Position numbers and translations under genes: made by a program. A stretch of 64,000 bases of DNA from an uncultured Oscillibacter sp. GTDB taxonomy: Bacteria > Bacillota > Clostridia > Oscillospirales > Oscillospiraceae. Within the stretch, counting starts at the first letter, position 1. Every line of letters begins with the position of its first letter. The DNA lies in NCBI RefSeq assembly GCF_947654275.1, contig NZ_CANTJS010000001.1, positions 95,709 through 159,708 on the forward strand. Reading direction: 5' to 3'. Of the stretch, positions 9,284 to 17,645 are shown piece after piece. Below the pieces are notes generated by a model. That model did no database searches. It saw only the letters and a list, made by a program, of their open reading frames with translations, and had not been told where the DNA came from.

Positions 9284-10570
9284 TCAGTCCACCGCTTCCA
9301 GGGCCTGCCGGATATCCTCAATCAGGTCCTCCCCGCTCTCCAGGCCGCAGGACATGCGGACCAGTCCGGCGGGAACGCCGGCGGCGGCCAGCTGTTCGTC
9401 CGTCATCTGCCTGTGGGTGGTGCCGGCGGGGTTCAGGCAGCAGGTCCGGGCGTCCGCCACATGGGTTTCGATGGCCGCCAGCCGCAGGCGGCTCATGAAG
9501 ACGCCGGCCGCCTCCCGGCCTCCCTTCAGCTCAAAGGACACCACGCCGCAGGAGCCATTGGGCAGGTACTTCTCCGCCAGGGCGTGGTATTTGTCCCCGG
9601 GCAGGCCGCAGTAGTTCACATGGGTCACCTTGGGGTGGGCCGCCAGGAACTCCGCCACGGCCTGGCCGTTCTCACAGTGGCGCTTCATCCGGACATGAAG
9701 GCTCTCCAGACCCAGGTTCAGGTAAAAGGCGCTCTGAGGCGAGGGCGTGGAGCCGAAGTCCCGCATGAGCTGGGCGGTGCACTTGGTGATGAAGGCCCCT
9801 TCCTTCCCGAACTTTTCGGCGTAGGTGATGCCGTGATAGCTCTCGTCCGGGGTGCACAGGCCGGGGAAGCGGTCCGCGTGGGCCATCCAGTCGAACTTCC
9901 CGGCGTCCACGATGGCTCCGCCCACGGCCACGCCGTGTCCGTCCATATACTTGGTGGTGGAATGGGTCACGATGTCCGCGCCCCAGTCGAAGGGACGGCA
10001 GTTGATGGGTGTGGCAAAGGTGTTGTCCACCACCAGCGGCACGCCGTGGGCATGGGCGGCGGCGGCGAATTTCTCGATGTCCAGCACCGTCAGGGCAGGG
10101 TTGGCAATGGTCTCACCGAAGACGGCTTTGGTGTTGGGCCGGAATGCGGCGTCCAGCTCCTCCGCCGTGCAGTCCGGGGAGACAAAGGTGACCTCCACGC
10201 CCATTTTCGCCATGGTGACAGAGATAAGATTGAAGGTGCCGCCATAGATGGAGGAGGAGGAAACAACGTGGTCGCCGCAGGAGGCGATATTAAACAGGGC
10301 GAAGAAGTTGGCCGCCTGACCGGAGGAGGTCAGCATGGCGGCGGTTCCGCCCTCCAGCGCGGCGATTTTCGCCGCCACGTGGTCGCAGGTGGGATTCTGG
10401 AGACGGGAGTAGAAATAACCGTCGGCCTCCAGGTCAAACAGCTTCCCCATGTCCTCGCTGGTGGCATACTTGAAGGTGGTGGACTGGATAATGGGAATCT
10501 GTCTGGGTTCGCCGCTGCCGGGGGTGTAGCCCCCCTGGACACAGATGGTTTCGGGACGATAGCTGCTCAT
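9284..10570 (-). CDS. metY: O-acetylhomoserine sulfhydrylase (aminocarboxypropyltransferase)
   Basis: A 428-residue PLP enzyme of the Cys/Met metabolism family that makes homocysteine from O-acetylhomoserine and sulfide. The PLP-binding lysine is in [19 protein letters not shown] and SSGQAANFF are phosphate and ring contacts. The length of about 430 residues matches MetY rather than the shorter cystathionine gamma-synthases. AAAGGAG lies 9 bp before the ATG. It is the first gene of a metY-metA operon behind a methionine T-box, so methionine starvation should induce it. Confidence 0.92.
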   Translation of the reverse strand: MSSYRPETICVQGGYTPGSGEPRQIPIIQSTTFKYATSEDMGKLFDLEADGYFYSRLQNPTCDHVAAKIAALEGGTAAMLTSSGQAANFFALFNIASCGDHVVSSSSIYGGTFNLISVTMAKMGVEVTFVSPDCTAEELDAAFRPNTKAVFGETIANPALTVLDIEKFAAAAHAHGVPLVVDNTFATPINCRPFDWGADIVTHSTTKYMDGHGVAVGGAIVDAGKFDWMAHADRFPGLCTPDESYHGITYAEKFGKEGAFITKCTAQLMRDFGSTPSPQSAFYLNLGLESLHVRMKRHCENGQAVAEFLAAHPKVTHVNYCGLPGDKYHALAEKYLPNGSCGVVSFELKGGREAAGVFMSRLRLAAIETHVADARTCCLNPAGTTHRQMTDEQLAAAGVPAGLVRMSCGLESGEDLIEDIRQALEAVD

Positions 10571-10602
10571 AGTTGTGTGCTCCTTTCAGGTTTGGGACGA
10601 AA

Positions 10603-10850
10603 AGAAAAAAGCCTCCGTCCCAAAGGAATTCCTTTGAGACGAAAGCCAATGCTTCCGCGGTACCACTCAAATTGCGCCGGCCTCACGGCCCGACGCCCCT
10701 CACAGGGTCCAACAACCCCTTTGCCTTAACGCGGCGCACGTGACGCCCTACCTGTCGAACGTCCAGCTCAGGAGCCATAAGACCTGGGGACCATTCCTGC
10801 CGCCTCGCACCACCCGGCAGCTCTCTGAAGGTCCGTATCCCCGTCCCTCT
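10603..10850 (-). promoter_or_regulatory. T-box riboswitch, methionine specifier
   Basis: On the minus strand the leader holds the conserved T-box sequence TGGTACCGCGG (10655-10665 region), followed by a terminator stem (10616-10626 with 10631-10641) and a U-run at 10605-10610. Upstream, stem I shows AGAGAG, GGTGGTGCGAGGCGGC and CTCCTGAGC. An AUG at 10776-10778, just 5' of GCUCCUGAG, is the likely specifier codon. It should sense uncharged tRNA-Met and antiterminate metY-metA. Confidence 0.88.
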
Positions 10851-10869
10851 CCATCATCGCTTTTAGGGT

Positions 10870-10898
10870 ATTATAAGAAATGCCGGCCCATTTGTCAA
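10870..10898 (-). promoter_or_regulatory. Consensus promoter of the T-box-metY-metA operon
   Basis: On the minus strand, TTGACA (10893-10898) and TATAAT (10870-10875) with a 17-bp spacer: a perfect sigma-A consensus. Positions 10899-11149 contain no recognisable gene; a short hairpin-like dispersed repeat lies near 10950-10980. Confidence 0.85.
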
Positions 10899-11149
10899 CT
10901 GTGATTTTTTGGCAGGGGTGTCCATCTGCGCATTTAACAGCGGGGATGCCATGTAGGGGAGGGGCTCTGTCCCCTTCCGTTTTTCCTCCATGCCTTCGGC
11001 GGACGGGACAGGCGCCTGCATAAAATCTCCGAAAAGGACACTCCCTTTTTGGCAAATGTGTCCGGCCGCGCCCTTCGATGGAAGCGGATTCCGCAGCAGG
11101 ACCGGCGTGAGGCCTGTCCTGTTTCCGCTCCGAAAAACGCCTGAGCCGG

Positions 11150-11194
11150 TTGACAGATGTAAGCCTTTCTGCTATACTATGGACTACAGGAGTA
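11150..11194 (+). promoter_or_regulatory. Promoter and candidate BlaI-type operators
   Basis: TTGACA at 11150-11155 and TATACT at 11173-11178, spacer 17. Two imperfect dyads, GACAGATGTA (11152-11161) and TACAGGAGTA (11185-11194), resemble the TACA/TGTA half sites of BlaI/MecI repressors and overlap the -35 and the start region. The operator role is inferred. Confidence 0.6.
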
Positions 11195-11230
11195 AACCAA
11201 CCGAGGAGACCGGACGAAAGGAGTACGGAC

Positions 11231-11614
11231 ATGGAGGAACAGAGGGTATCTCTCTCCGCCGGGGAATGGCGGGTGATGGAGGTTTTATGGACGGGGCCGC
11301 AGACGCTGATGGAGCTGGTGCGGGCGCTGGGGGAGGACCCCGGCTGGGCCAAGAGCACCGTCACCACCATGGTGCGGCGGATGGAGCAGAAAGGGCTGAT
11401 CGCCTACACCACGGAGGGCCGGACCAAGGTCTTCCGGGCGACGCTGGCCCGTGAGGACGCGGCGGCGGCGGAAACGGACTCCCTGCTGAAGCGGGCCTAT
11501 CACGGCAGCGTGGGACTGCTGGTCAGCGCTCTGGTGGAGCGAAACGACCTGAGCAAATCGGACATCGACGGTTTATACGCCATTCTGCGCCGGGCGGAGG
11601 AGGAAGAGCAATGA
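11231..11614 (+). CDS. BlaI/MecI/CopY-family transcriptional repressor
   Basis: A 127-residue winged-helix repressor. The N-terminal winged helix spans EWRVMEVLWTGPQTLMELVRAL to KSTVTTMVRRMEQKGLI. The C-terminal dimerisation helices end in EEEEQ. The ATG at 11231 has AAAGGAG at 11217-11223; the frame extends upstream, but across the promoter. Its stop overlaps the start of the BlaR1-like gene (ATGA), the standard arrangement in which the sensor protease inactivates the repressor. There is no beta-lactamase in the window, so the regulon is unknown and may be only this pair. Confidence 0.9.
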   Translation: MEEQRVSLSAGEWRVMEVLWTGPQTLMELVRALGEDPGWAKSTVTTMVRRMEQKGLIAYTTEGRTKVFRATLAREDAAAAETDSLLKRAYHGSVGLLVSALVERNDLSKSDIDGLYAILRRAEEEEQ

Positions 11615-14319
11615 AAACGATTTTACTGTCGTCCTCGATTCTGATTTTGCTGCTGGCGGCTCTGGGACCCGTTCTGCGGGGAAAGATCAGCCCACGGGTC
11701 CAGTATGCCCTGTGGCTGCTGGTGGCTCTGCGGCTGCTGGTGCCGGTGAATCCGGTGCGCAGCGCCCTCAGCGCCTCGGCCCTGCTGGACCGGGCGGAGG
11801 AACCCCAGCTGCTGGAGCGCATCGCCCAAACGCCGGTGCCCACCCGCTCCTATGAAAACGCCTATCGTCAGGTGGAAGAGGAATACCGCCGGCGGGGCGC
11901 GGACCTCTCCGCTCTCACCGCCGCCGAACAGGCCAATCTGGAGGCCCAGGCCCGGACCCTGACGGAGGAAATACCCCTGTCGGACCTGGCGGCCCGGTGG
12001 GCAATCCCCCTTTGGCTGGGGGGCGCGGCCCTTATGGCCCTGTGGTTCCTGGCCGTAAATCTCCGGTTCCGGCGGAGGCTCAAGAAAAACGCCAAGCCTG
12101 TGGACTCGGGTATGATAGGCGTCCGGTGCCCCCTGCCGGTCTATGTGTCGAGGGAGCTGGCCTCCCCCTGTCTTTCCGGCCTGTTCCGGCCCGCCGTCTA
12201 TGTCACCCCCGCCGCCCTGGAGAGCCCGGACCGGCTGCGGCACATCCTGGCCCACGAAGGGACCCATTACCGTCATGGGGACCACTGGTGGGCGGTGCTG
12301 CGGTGCCTGTGCCTGTGCCTCTACTGGTTCGACCCCCTGGTATGGTGGGCGGCGGCCCTCAGCCGGAGAGACTGCGAGCTGGCCTGTGACGAGGGGGCCA
12401 TCCGGCGGCTGGGCGAGGGGGAGCGCCTGGCCTACGGCAAAACCCTGGTGGACATGATTGCCGCCGGGCGGACGCCTCTGCTGCAAACCGCCACCACCAT
12501 GAGCGGCAGCAAGCGCCGCATCCGCCAGCGGGTGACGCTGATTGCCCGAAAACCCCGGACCGTGGCCGCCGCCGCGGCGGCCCTGGCGCTGATTCTGGCT
12601 CTGGCGGTGGGCTGTGCCTTCACCGCGCCGCCGGAGGAGGAACCGACGAATCCGGAAGCACCGGAGGAGTCCGGCCTCAGTGAGCAGCTGTTCACGCTGC
12701 CGGAGGAGCTGGCGAAAAACGTGGAGATCATCCCTGACGACGGCAGGCCCTCTCTGGCCAAATACGCCCTGAAGCTGTCCGAAGAAGAAAAGCAATGGGG
12801 CGGCTGGCTGCTGACAGTCTACGAGCTGGACCAGGGGGGCTTTGAGGAGTGCTTCGTGGACAACTTGGACGGCAGCGGCTGGTACTGCGGAGCCAAAATA
12901 GGCGATTTGTACTATGCCACCCTGTTCCCCACCGACGTGAACTTCCCCGTGGAACGGCAGGAGGACTATCACGAGGCCCAGAGCGCCCTGATGAACTGGG
13001 TGTGGGAGACCATCCAAGACCAGGAGGGCGCAGAGGACTTCGACTGCGAGGCCTATCTGAACCAGCCCTATTTCCACAGCGGCTGCAACTATATGGACGT
13101 GACCTACTGGCCCTACAAGCCGGTGAACGGGTCCACCGGCGTGGCCTGGACCCTGCGGATGGTCCAGCCGGTGACCCAGGGCGAGGGCGGCATCTGGGGC
13201 GTGGAGCGGATTTTCTACGGGGATGGAGAGAGCCACCCCGTCCGGCCCAACGTGGACAGCCTGGATCCCGGCGAATACCTGGAGGACCGCTCTGCGGACA
13301 ACTACTACCGGCGGCTCCAGACAGCGGTAGACAACGGCTATGAACCCTGGGCCCTGGACCCCATCCAGGTACTGCTGCGCTTCGTCCGGGAGACCTTCGC
13401 CCATGAGAACGTGACGGCGGACTGCTTCTCCCTGGGGGGCGTCACCGAGGTAACCCTGGGCTCCGGGCCGGAGGAAACGCCCGGCGAGCCGGTGCCGGCA
13501 TACTGGCAGGGCCTGGACGAGACCGCCCTCGCCCTGGGGCGGCTGGCGGAGCGCATCACGGAAACGCCCTACCCGGTGTTCACCTACGCGCCCATGAACG
13601 GGGAGCCGGTCCGCTGCACCGCCGACCTGGACCGCTGGAACGGACACAACCGGGTCATGGGCTTCCCCCTCTCCTTCCTCTTCCTGCCGGCGGAGGAGCC
13701 CGCCGCCCTGCCCAGGACCGCGTCCCTGACTCTGGAGTCGGCGGATGGGACCGCCGCCATCCAGATGTGGCGGGGCAGAGACCTGCTGCGGATTTATGAA
13801 AACGGTGAAACAGTCTGGTACGAGGCCCCTCCCACCGACCCGGAGGGCGCCTTTCAGGAAAATCTCTTTGACTACTGGCGGATGTGGTTCGACGAAGCGG
13901 AGGCGGAGGCCCTGACGGCGGACATCGTCATCCCGGACCGGGGCCAGAGCCGCGGCGAGATTGCCCAGGAATGGGTGGATGCCAACGAGGGGACCATGCT
14001 GCGGGTCTCCCCCGGCAGCAAGTATGCCTGCACCTATGTGAAAAACACCGCCCGGGAGGACCCCATGGACTGGCTGGAGCCGGAGGACCTGGACAGCTTC
14101 TTCCCCGCCAATACCAGGGGCCTGGAGCGCTTCGCCTTCCAGTATCAGACGGTCTTTGTCCCGGAGAACGACCGGGCCCTGCACTGGCTCATGGCAGGGA
14201 ACACCGGAGAATACGAGGGGGACGGCGCGCCGGAGGGGGCCTTCTCCTATGGCCGCTGTGGCTATATGTACCGGACGGAGGAGGGCTGGCGCTGCGACGG
14301 CACAGGCACCGGCTGGTAG
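11611..14319 (+). CDS. BlaR1-like M56 membrane metalloprotease with a large unknown ectodomain
   Basis: A 902-residue protein. Membrane segments lie near residues 3-20, 30-45 and 130-150. The M56 zinc site is HEGTH at residues 215-219, with ELACDE near 256 as third ligand. A further span lies near 318-333. Residues about 335-902 form an extracytoplasmic region of some 570 residues. It has no clear penicillin-binding S-x-x-K/SDN/KTG set and is acidic and Trp-rich. By analogy with BlaR1, the ectodomain would sense a signal and the protease would inactivate the co-encoded BlaI repressor. BlaR1 itself is about 600 residues, so this is much longer. The signal is unknown. Confidence 0.8.
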   Translation: MKTILLSSSILILLLAALGPVLRGKISPRVQYALWLLVALRLLVPVNPVRSALSASALLDRAEEPQLLERIAQTPVPTRSYENAYRQVEEEYRRRGADLSALTAAEQANLEAQARTLTEEIPLSDLAARWAIPLWLGGAALMALWFLAVNLRFRRRLKKNAKPVDSGMIGVRCPLPVYVSRELASPCLSGLFRPAVYVTPAALESPDRLRHILAHEGTHYRHGDHWWAVLRCLCLCLYWFDPLVWWAAALSRRDCELACDEGAIRRLGEGERLAYGKTLVDMIAAGRTPLLQTATTMSGSKRRIRQRVTLIARKPRTVAAAAAALALILALAVGCAFTAPPEEEPTNPEAPEESGLSEQLFTLPEELAKNVEIIPDDGRPSLAKYALKLSEEEKQWGGWLLTVYELDQGGFEECFVDNLDGSGWYCGAKIGDLYYATLFPTDVNFPVERQEDYHEAQSALMNWVWETIQDQEGAEDFDCEAYLNQPYFHSGCNYMDVTYWPYKPVNGSTGVAWTLRMVQPVTQGEGGIWGVERIFYGDGESHPVRPNVDSLDPGEYLEDRSADNYYRRLQTAVDNGYEPWALDPIQVLLRFVRETFAHENVTADCFSLGGVTEVTLGSGPEETPGEPVPAYWQGLDETALALGRLAERITETPYPVFTYAPMNGEPVRCTADLDRWNGHNRVMGFPLSFLFLPAEEPAALPRTASLTLESADGTAAIQMWRGRDLLRIYENGETVWYEAPPTDPEGAFQENLFDYWRMWFDEAEAEALTADIVIPDRGQSRGEIAQEWVDANEGTMLRVSPGSKYACTYVKNTAREDPMDWLEPEDLDSFFPANTRGLERFAFQYQTVFVPENDRALHWLMAGNTGEYEGDGAPEGAFSYGRCGYMYRTEEGWRCDGTGTGW

Positions 14320-14346
14320 ACACAAACTTTTGATATAGGTCCGCTC

Positions 14347-14374
14347 AACGGCTCCGCTTGCCAGCGGAGCCGTT
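14347..14374 (+). terminator. Terminator after the BlaI/BlaR1-like operon
   Basis: A 12-bp stem (14347-14358 with 14363-14374), 4-nt loop and TTTT. Confidence 0.75.
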
Positions 14375-14509
14375 TTGTGATAAAATGGCGTATTATGGTT
14401 GGAAGCAAATTCAGAATTCCGCTCAAAATAATCCGGGCAGGCGCTTTGGGAGCGGTCCCGCCCGGAGAGAGAACAGAATCCGAACAGCCGTGAACAGGAG
14501 GTACTCATT

Positions 14510-15430
14510 TTGACCAATCTCAGCAAAAAAGACCGGAAACAGGCCAAACAGCGGGAAAAGAAAAACTTTCGCCAGGCCATGGAAAAGGAGCTGCGGGAAC
14601 ACAGGAGTTCCTTCGTTGTGTTCTACACGCTGCGCCTTCTGGTCATCGTCATCTTCGTCCGTCAGATTGTAATAGGCGGCTATGAAAGCGCCTTCTACTG
14701 CGCCCTGGCCTATCTGCTGCTCTATGTCCCCAGCTGGATTCAGGTGAAATTTCACATCGAGCTCCCCCCCGCCCTGGAAATCACCGTCCTCTGCTTCATC
14801 TACGCGGCGGAGGTCCTGGGGGAGGTTAACGCCTTCTATGTGGTGGTGCCCCACTGGGACACCATGCTCCACACCCTCAACGGCTTCCTGGCCGCCGCCG
14901 TGGGCTTCGCCATGGTGGTGCTGCTCAACGACGACGAGCGGCTGACCTTCGACCTCTCTCCCTTTTTCCTGGCTTTAATGGCTTTCTGTTTCTCCATGAC
15001 CGTGGGGGTGCTGTGGGAGTTCTTCGAGTTTGGTATGGACTGGTTTTTCCACACCGACATGCAGCGGGACACGGTGATCCAGGCCATTCACTCCGCCACT
15101 CTGGACGCCACCCGGTCCAACAGGGTGGTCAGCGTCACCGGCATTCAGGACGTGCTTGTCAACGGCGAGTCCCTGGGGCTGGGGGGCTATCTGGACATCG
15201 GTCTCATTGACACCATGAAGGACCTGTTCGTCAACTTCATCGGGGCTGTGGTCTTCTCCGTCACCGGCTTTTTCTACGCCAAGAGCAAAGGACTGCGCCG
15301 GACGGCGGCCCAGGGCTTCGTTCCCAGCAGGAAAACGGCGGACACGGACTATCTCCGGCAGGCCCGGGAGGAAAACGAGGCCACCGGCCATCCGGAGACC
15401 CACCAGATGGAGGACCGGGAGGAGCCATGA
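14510..15430 (+). CDS. Polytopic membrane protein, DUF2238/YjdF-like
   Basis: A 306-residue protein with a charged N-terminus (about 35 residues), then six to seven membrane spans, and a hydrophilic C-terminal tail rich in Glu/Arg. The block PHWDTMLHTLNGFLAAAVGF and the later GVLWEFFEFGMDWF resemble the DUF2238 (YjdF-type) membrane family. The start is a TTG at 14510 with an excellent AGGAGGT at 14496-14502, 7 bp away; no better start is in frame. It stands alone between a terminator and the CobW genes. Function unknown. Confidence 0.7.
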   Translation: MTNLSKKDRKQAKQREKKNFRQAMEKELREHRSSFVVFYTLRLLVIVIFVRQIVIGGYESAFYCALAYLLLYVPSWIQVKFHIELPPALEITVLCFIYAAEVLGEVNAFYVVVPHWDTMLHTLNGFLAAAVGFAMVVLLNDDERLTFDLSPFFLALMAFCFSMTVGVLWEFFEFGMDWFFHTDMQRDTVIQAIHSATLDATRSNRVVSVTGIQDVLVNGESLGLGGYLDIGLIDTMKDLFVNFIGAVVFSVTGFFYAKSKGLRRTAAQGFVPSRKTADTDYLRQAREENEATGHPETHQMEDREEP

Positions 15431-15476
15431 GCCCGCCCCGTTTTCCGCTCCATGTGTAAAATTTTTGTAAGCATTG

Positions 15477-15504
15477 TTGCATTTTTCAAATTCAGTGGTA
15501 TGAT
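15477..15504 (+). promoter_or_regulatory. Promoter for the CobW pair
   Basis: TTGCAT (15477-15482) and TATGAT (15499-15504), spacer 16. No Zur-like dyad (TCGTAATnATTACGA type) was seen. Confidence 0.5.
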
Positions 15505-15540
15505 ATGGGCAAATAAACTGATGACAAAGGACTTGATACC

Positions 15541-16620
15541 ATGACTAAAATTGACATTATCTCCGGCTTCCTGGGGGCGGGCAAGACCACCCTCATCAAA
15601 AAGCTGCTGGCGGAAGCCTACCAGGGAGAGCAGCTGGTTCTGATTGAAAACGAGTTCGGCGAAATCAGCATCGACAGCGGCTTTCTGAAGGACTCCGGCG
15701 TCCAGATTTCCGAGATGTCCTCCGGCTGCATCTGCTGTTCTCTGGTAGGGGACTTCAATCAGGCCCTCAAGGACGTAAAAGCCCGGTTCCAGCCGGACCG
15801 CATTCTCATTGAGCCCTCCGGCGTGGGCAAGCTGTCCGACGTGATTGTGGCGGTGGAGAACACCGCGGCGGAAACCGGGGACATGAAGCTCAACAGCTTC
15901 GTCACCGTGGCCGACGCCGGCAAGGTCAAGGTCTACATGAAAAACTTCGGTGAATTCTATAACAATCAGATTGAATCCGCCGGAACCATTGTCCTCTCCC
16001 GGACCCAGAAGCTGAGTCAGGAAAAGCTGGAGGCGGCGGCCGCTCTGCTGCGGGAGAAGAATCCTGGCGCCGCCATCCTGACGACCCCCTGGGACCAGCT
16101 GGACGGCAAGACCATTCTCTCCGCCATTGAACAGGTCTCCCTGGCGGACGAGCTGCTGGAGAGCATGCGGGCGGAGCACGCTGCCGGAGAGGCGGAGCAT
16201 GAGCACCACCACGACCATGGGGAGTGCGGGGAGCACGGGCACCACCACGACCATGGGGAGTGCGGGGAGCATGAGCACCACCACGACCATGGCCACGAGT
16301 GCGATGACCCCGGCTGCTCCTGCCACCACCATCACCACCACCATGCCGACGAGGTCTTTGCCTCCTGGGGCCGGGAGACTCCCAAGACCTTCACCCGGGC
16401 GGATATCGAGAAGATTCTCGCCGCCCTGGACTCCGGGGAATACGGCAGCATTCTCCGCGCCAAGGGCATCGTCAATGGCCAGGACGGCGCGTGGATTGAG
16501 TTTGACTATGTGCCTGAGGAACACGAAATCCGGGCAGGACATCCCGACTATACCGGCCGCCTCTGCGTCATCGGCGCTGAGCTGAAGGAAGACAAGCTGG
16601 CAGACCTATTCGGCCTGTAA
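15541..16620 (+). CDS. CobW/COG0523-family GTP-binding metal chaperone with His-rich insert
   Basis: A 359-residue G3E P-loop GTPase. The Walker A is GFLGAGKT (residues 9-16). The family metal site CxCC is SSGCICCS (Cys63, Cys65, Cys66). From about residue 219 to 272 lies an insert dominated by His, Glu and Cys, built from three 36-bp tandem repeats and ending in seven consecutive His. The CobW C-terminal domain follows. It probably binds zinc, or possibly nickel or cobalt, and delivers it in a GTP-dependent way. A second, divergent family member follows after 25 bp. The metal cannot be told from sequence; the absence of a Zur-like site leaves regulation open. Confidence 0.88.
   Translation: MTKIDIISGFLGAGKTTLIKKLLAEAYQGEQLVLIENEFGEISIDSGFLKDSGVQISEMSSGCICCSLVGDFNQALKDVKARFQPDRILIEPSGVGKLSDVIVAVENTAAETGDMKLNSFVTVADAGKVKVYMKNFGEFYNNQIESAGTIVLSRTQKLSQEKLEAAAALLREKNPGAAILTTPWDQLDGKTILSAIEQVSLADELLESMRAEHAAGEAEHEHHHDHGECGEHGHHHDHGECGEHEHHHDHGHECDDPGCSCHHHHHHHADEVFASWGRETPKTFTRADIEKILAALDSGEYGSILRAKGIVNGQDGAWIEFDYVPEEHEIRAGHPDYTGRLCVIGAELKEDKLADLFGL
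16195..16302 (+). repeat. 36-bp tandem repeat encoding His-rich metal-binding motif
   Basis: Units at 16195-16230 and 16231-16266 are nearly identical; the third, 16267-16302, diverges in its last third. Each encodes EHxHHHDHGECG. In-frame repeat length (12 codons) means copy number can change without frameshift. Confidence 0.85.
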
Positions 16621-16645
16621 GTCTGTAAAGGAAGTTTGCTTTATA

Positions 16646-17575
16646 ATGGATATTCCTGTTTATCTGGTTGCCGGATTTCTGGATTCCGGCAAGACCAATT
16701 TTATCAACGGCGTCCTGGAGGACGGTTTTGCCCGGGAGGACAAAACGCTGCTTCTCCGCTGCGAGGAGGGCGAGGAGGAATATAACCCCAGGGCGCTGGA
16801 CAATGTCACTGTGGTGGACATTGAGGACGAGGCGGACCTGACCTGTTCCCGGATGAAGGAGCTGGAAAAGAAATACCGCCCCAGGCAGGTGCTGATTGAG
16901 TACAACGGCATGTGGCAGATGGAACGGCTCTACCGGGAGGTCCTGCCTGCCAACTGGGTGCTCTACCAGATTATGACCTTTGTGGAGGCCGGGACCTTTG
17001 AGCTGTATGTGAAGAACATGGGCCAGCTGATGATGGAGAAAATCACCAACGCGGACCTGCTGGTGTTCAACCGGGCCACGCCGGAGCTCCGGGAATCTCT
17101 GCGGAAGCGGAATCTGCGGATGGTGAACCGCCGGGCGGACATCTATTTTGAAAATGTAGACGGCAGCAGCGAGGACTATCTCACCGGGGACGAGTGCCCC
17201 TTCGACCTGACTCAGGACGTTGTGGACATCCCCGACGAGGATTTCGGCGTGTGGTACGTGGACGTTATGGACCACCCGGAGCGCTGGGCGGGGAAGCTGG
17301 TTCACATGAAGCTCATCATGTGCCACTCAAAAAAGTACCCCGGCATCCACTGCCCCGGCCGCTTCGCCATGGTCTGCTGCGAGAACGACATCCAGTTCCT
17401 GGGCCTGATCGCCAAGGGCATCGGCCTGAAGGACTACAGCAACCGGGACTGGATCGAGGTCACTGTCCGCATGGCGGTGGAGAACCACGACGCCTATCAG
17501 GGCAAGGGCCCGGTGATGCACGTCATGAGCATTGGTCCCTGCGGGAAGCCCGCCCAGGAGGTTGTCAATTTCTAA
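16646..17575 (+). CDS. CobW-like GTPase fused to a DUF1980/YcgQ-like C-terminal region
   Basis: A 309-residue protein with Walker A GFLDSGKT (residues 10-17). The usual CxCC metal motif after the P-loop is missing; the matching region reads LLLRCEEGEEEYN. Roughly the last 110 residues (from about 205) contain FAMVCCENDIQFLGLIAKG and end in CGKPAQEVVNF, which resembles the C-terminal domain of the TIGR03943/YcgQ family. That link to YcgQ, a membrane-associated metal-homeostasis family, is from pattern only. It is 25 bp behind the His-rich CobW gene, with GGAAG as a weak ribosome site, and likely co-expressed with it. The two may form a relay or heterodimer for one metal; this is inference. Confidence 0.75.
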   Translation: MDIPVYLVAGFLDSGKTNFINGVLEDGFAREDKTLLLRCEEGEEEYNPRALDNVTVVDIEDEADLTCSRMKELEKKYRPRQVLIEYNGMWQMERLYREVLPANWVLYQIMTFVEAGTFELYVKNMGQLMMEKITNADLLVFNRATPELRESLRKRNLRMVNRRADIYFENVDGSSEDYLTGDECPFDLTQDVVDIPDEDFGVWYVDVMDHPERWAGKLVHMKLIMCHSKKYPGIHCPGRFAMVCCENDIQFLGLIAKGIGLKDYSNRDWIEVTVRMAVENHDAYQGKGPVMHVMSIGPCGKPAQEVVNF

Positions 17576-17600
17576 TACGCTTTGTACTAAAACCAGAAAA

Positions 17601-17632
17601 AACGCCCCTTCGTTGTAAGACGGAGGGGCGTT
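17601..17632 (+). terminator. Terminator after the CobW pair
   Basis: A stem of 12 bp with one mismatch (17601-17612 with 17621-17632), flanked by A-run and TTTT; usable in both directions for the convergent XRE gene. Confidence 0.75.
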
Positions 17633-17645
17633 TTGTCCGACTGGG

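Noticed and set aside
10768..11370. 200-residue open frame on the minus strand
   Set aside because: It overlaps the T-box leader, the consensus promoter and the blaI start; no ribosome site and no recognisable protein pattern.
11231..14319. Beta-lactam resistance operon
   Set aside because: The BlaI/BlaR1-like pair is present but no beta-lactamase or PBP2a-like gene is nearby, and the sensor lacks penicillin-binding motifs.
15541..15560. Zur-type operator upstream of the CobW genes
   Set aside because: No TCGTAATnATTACGA-like dyad was found near the promoter at 15477-15504.
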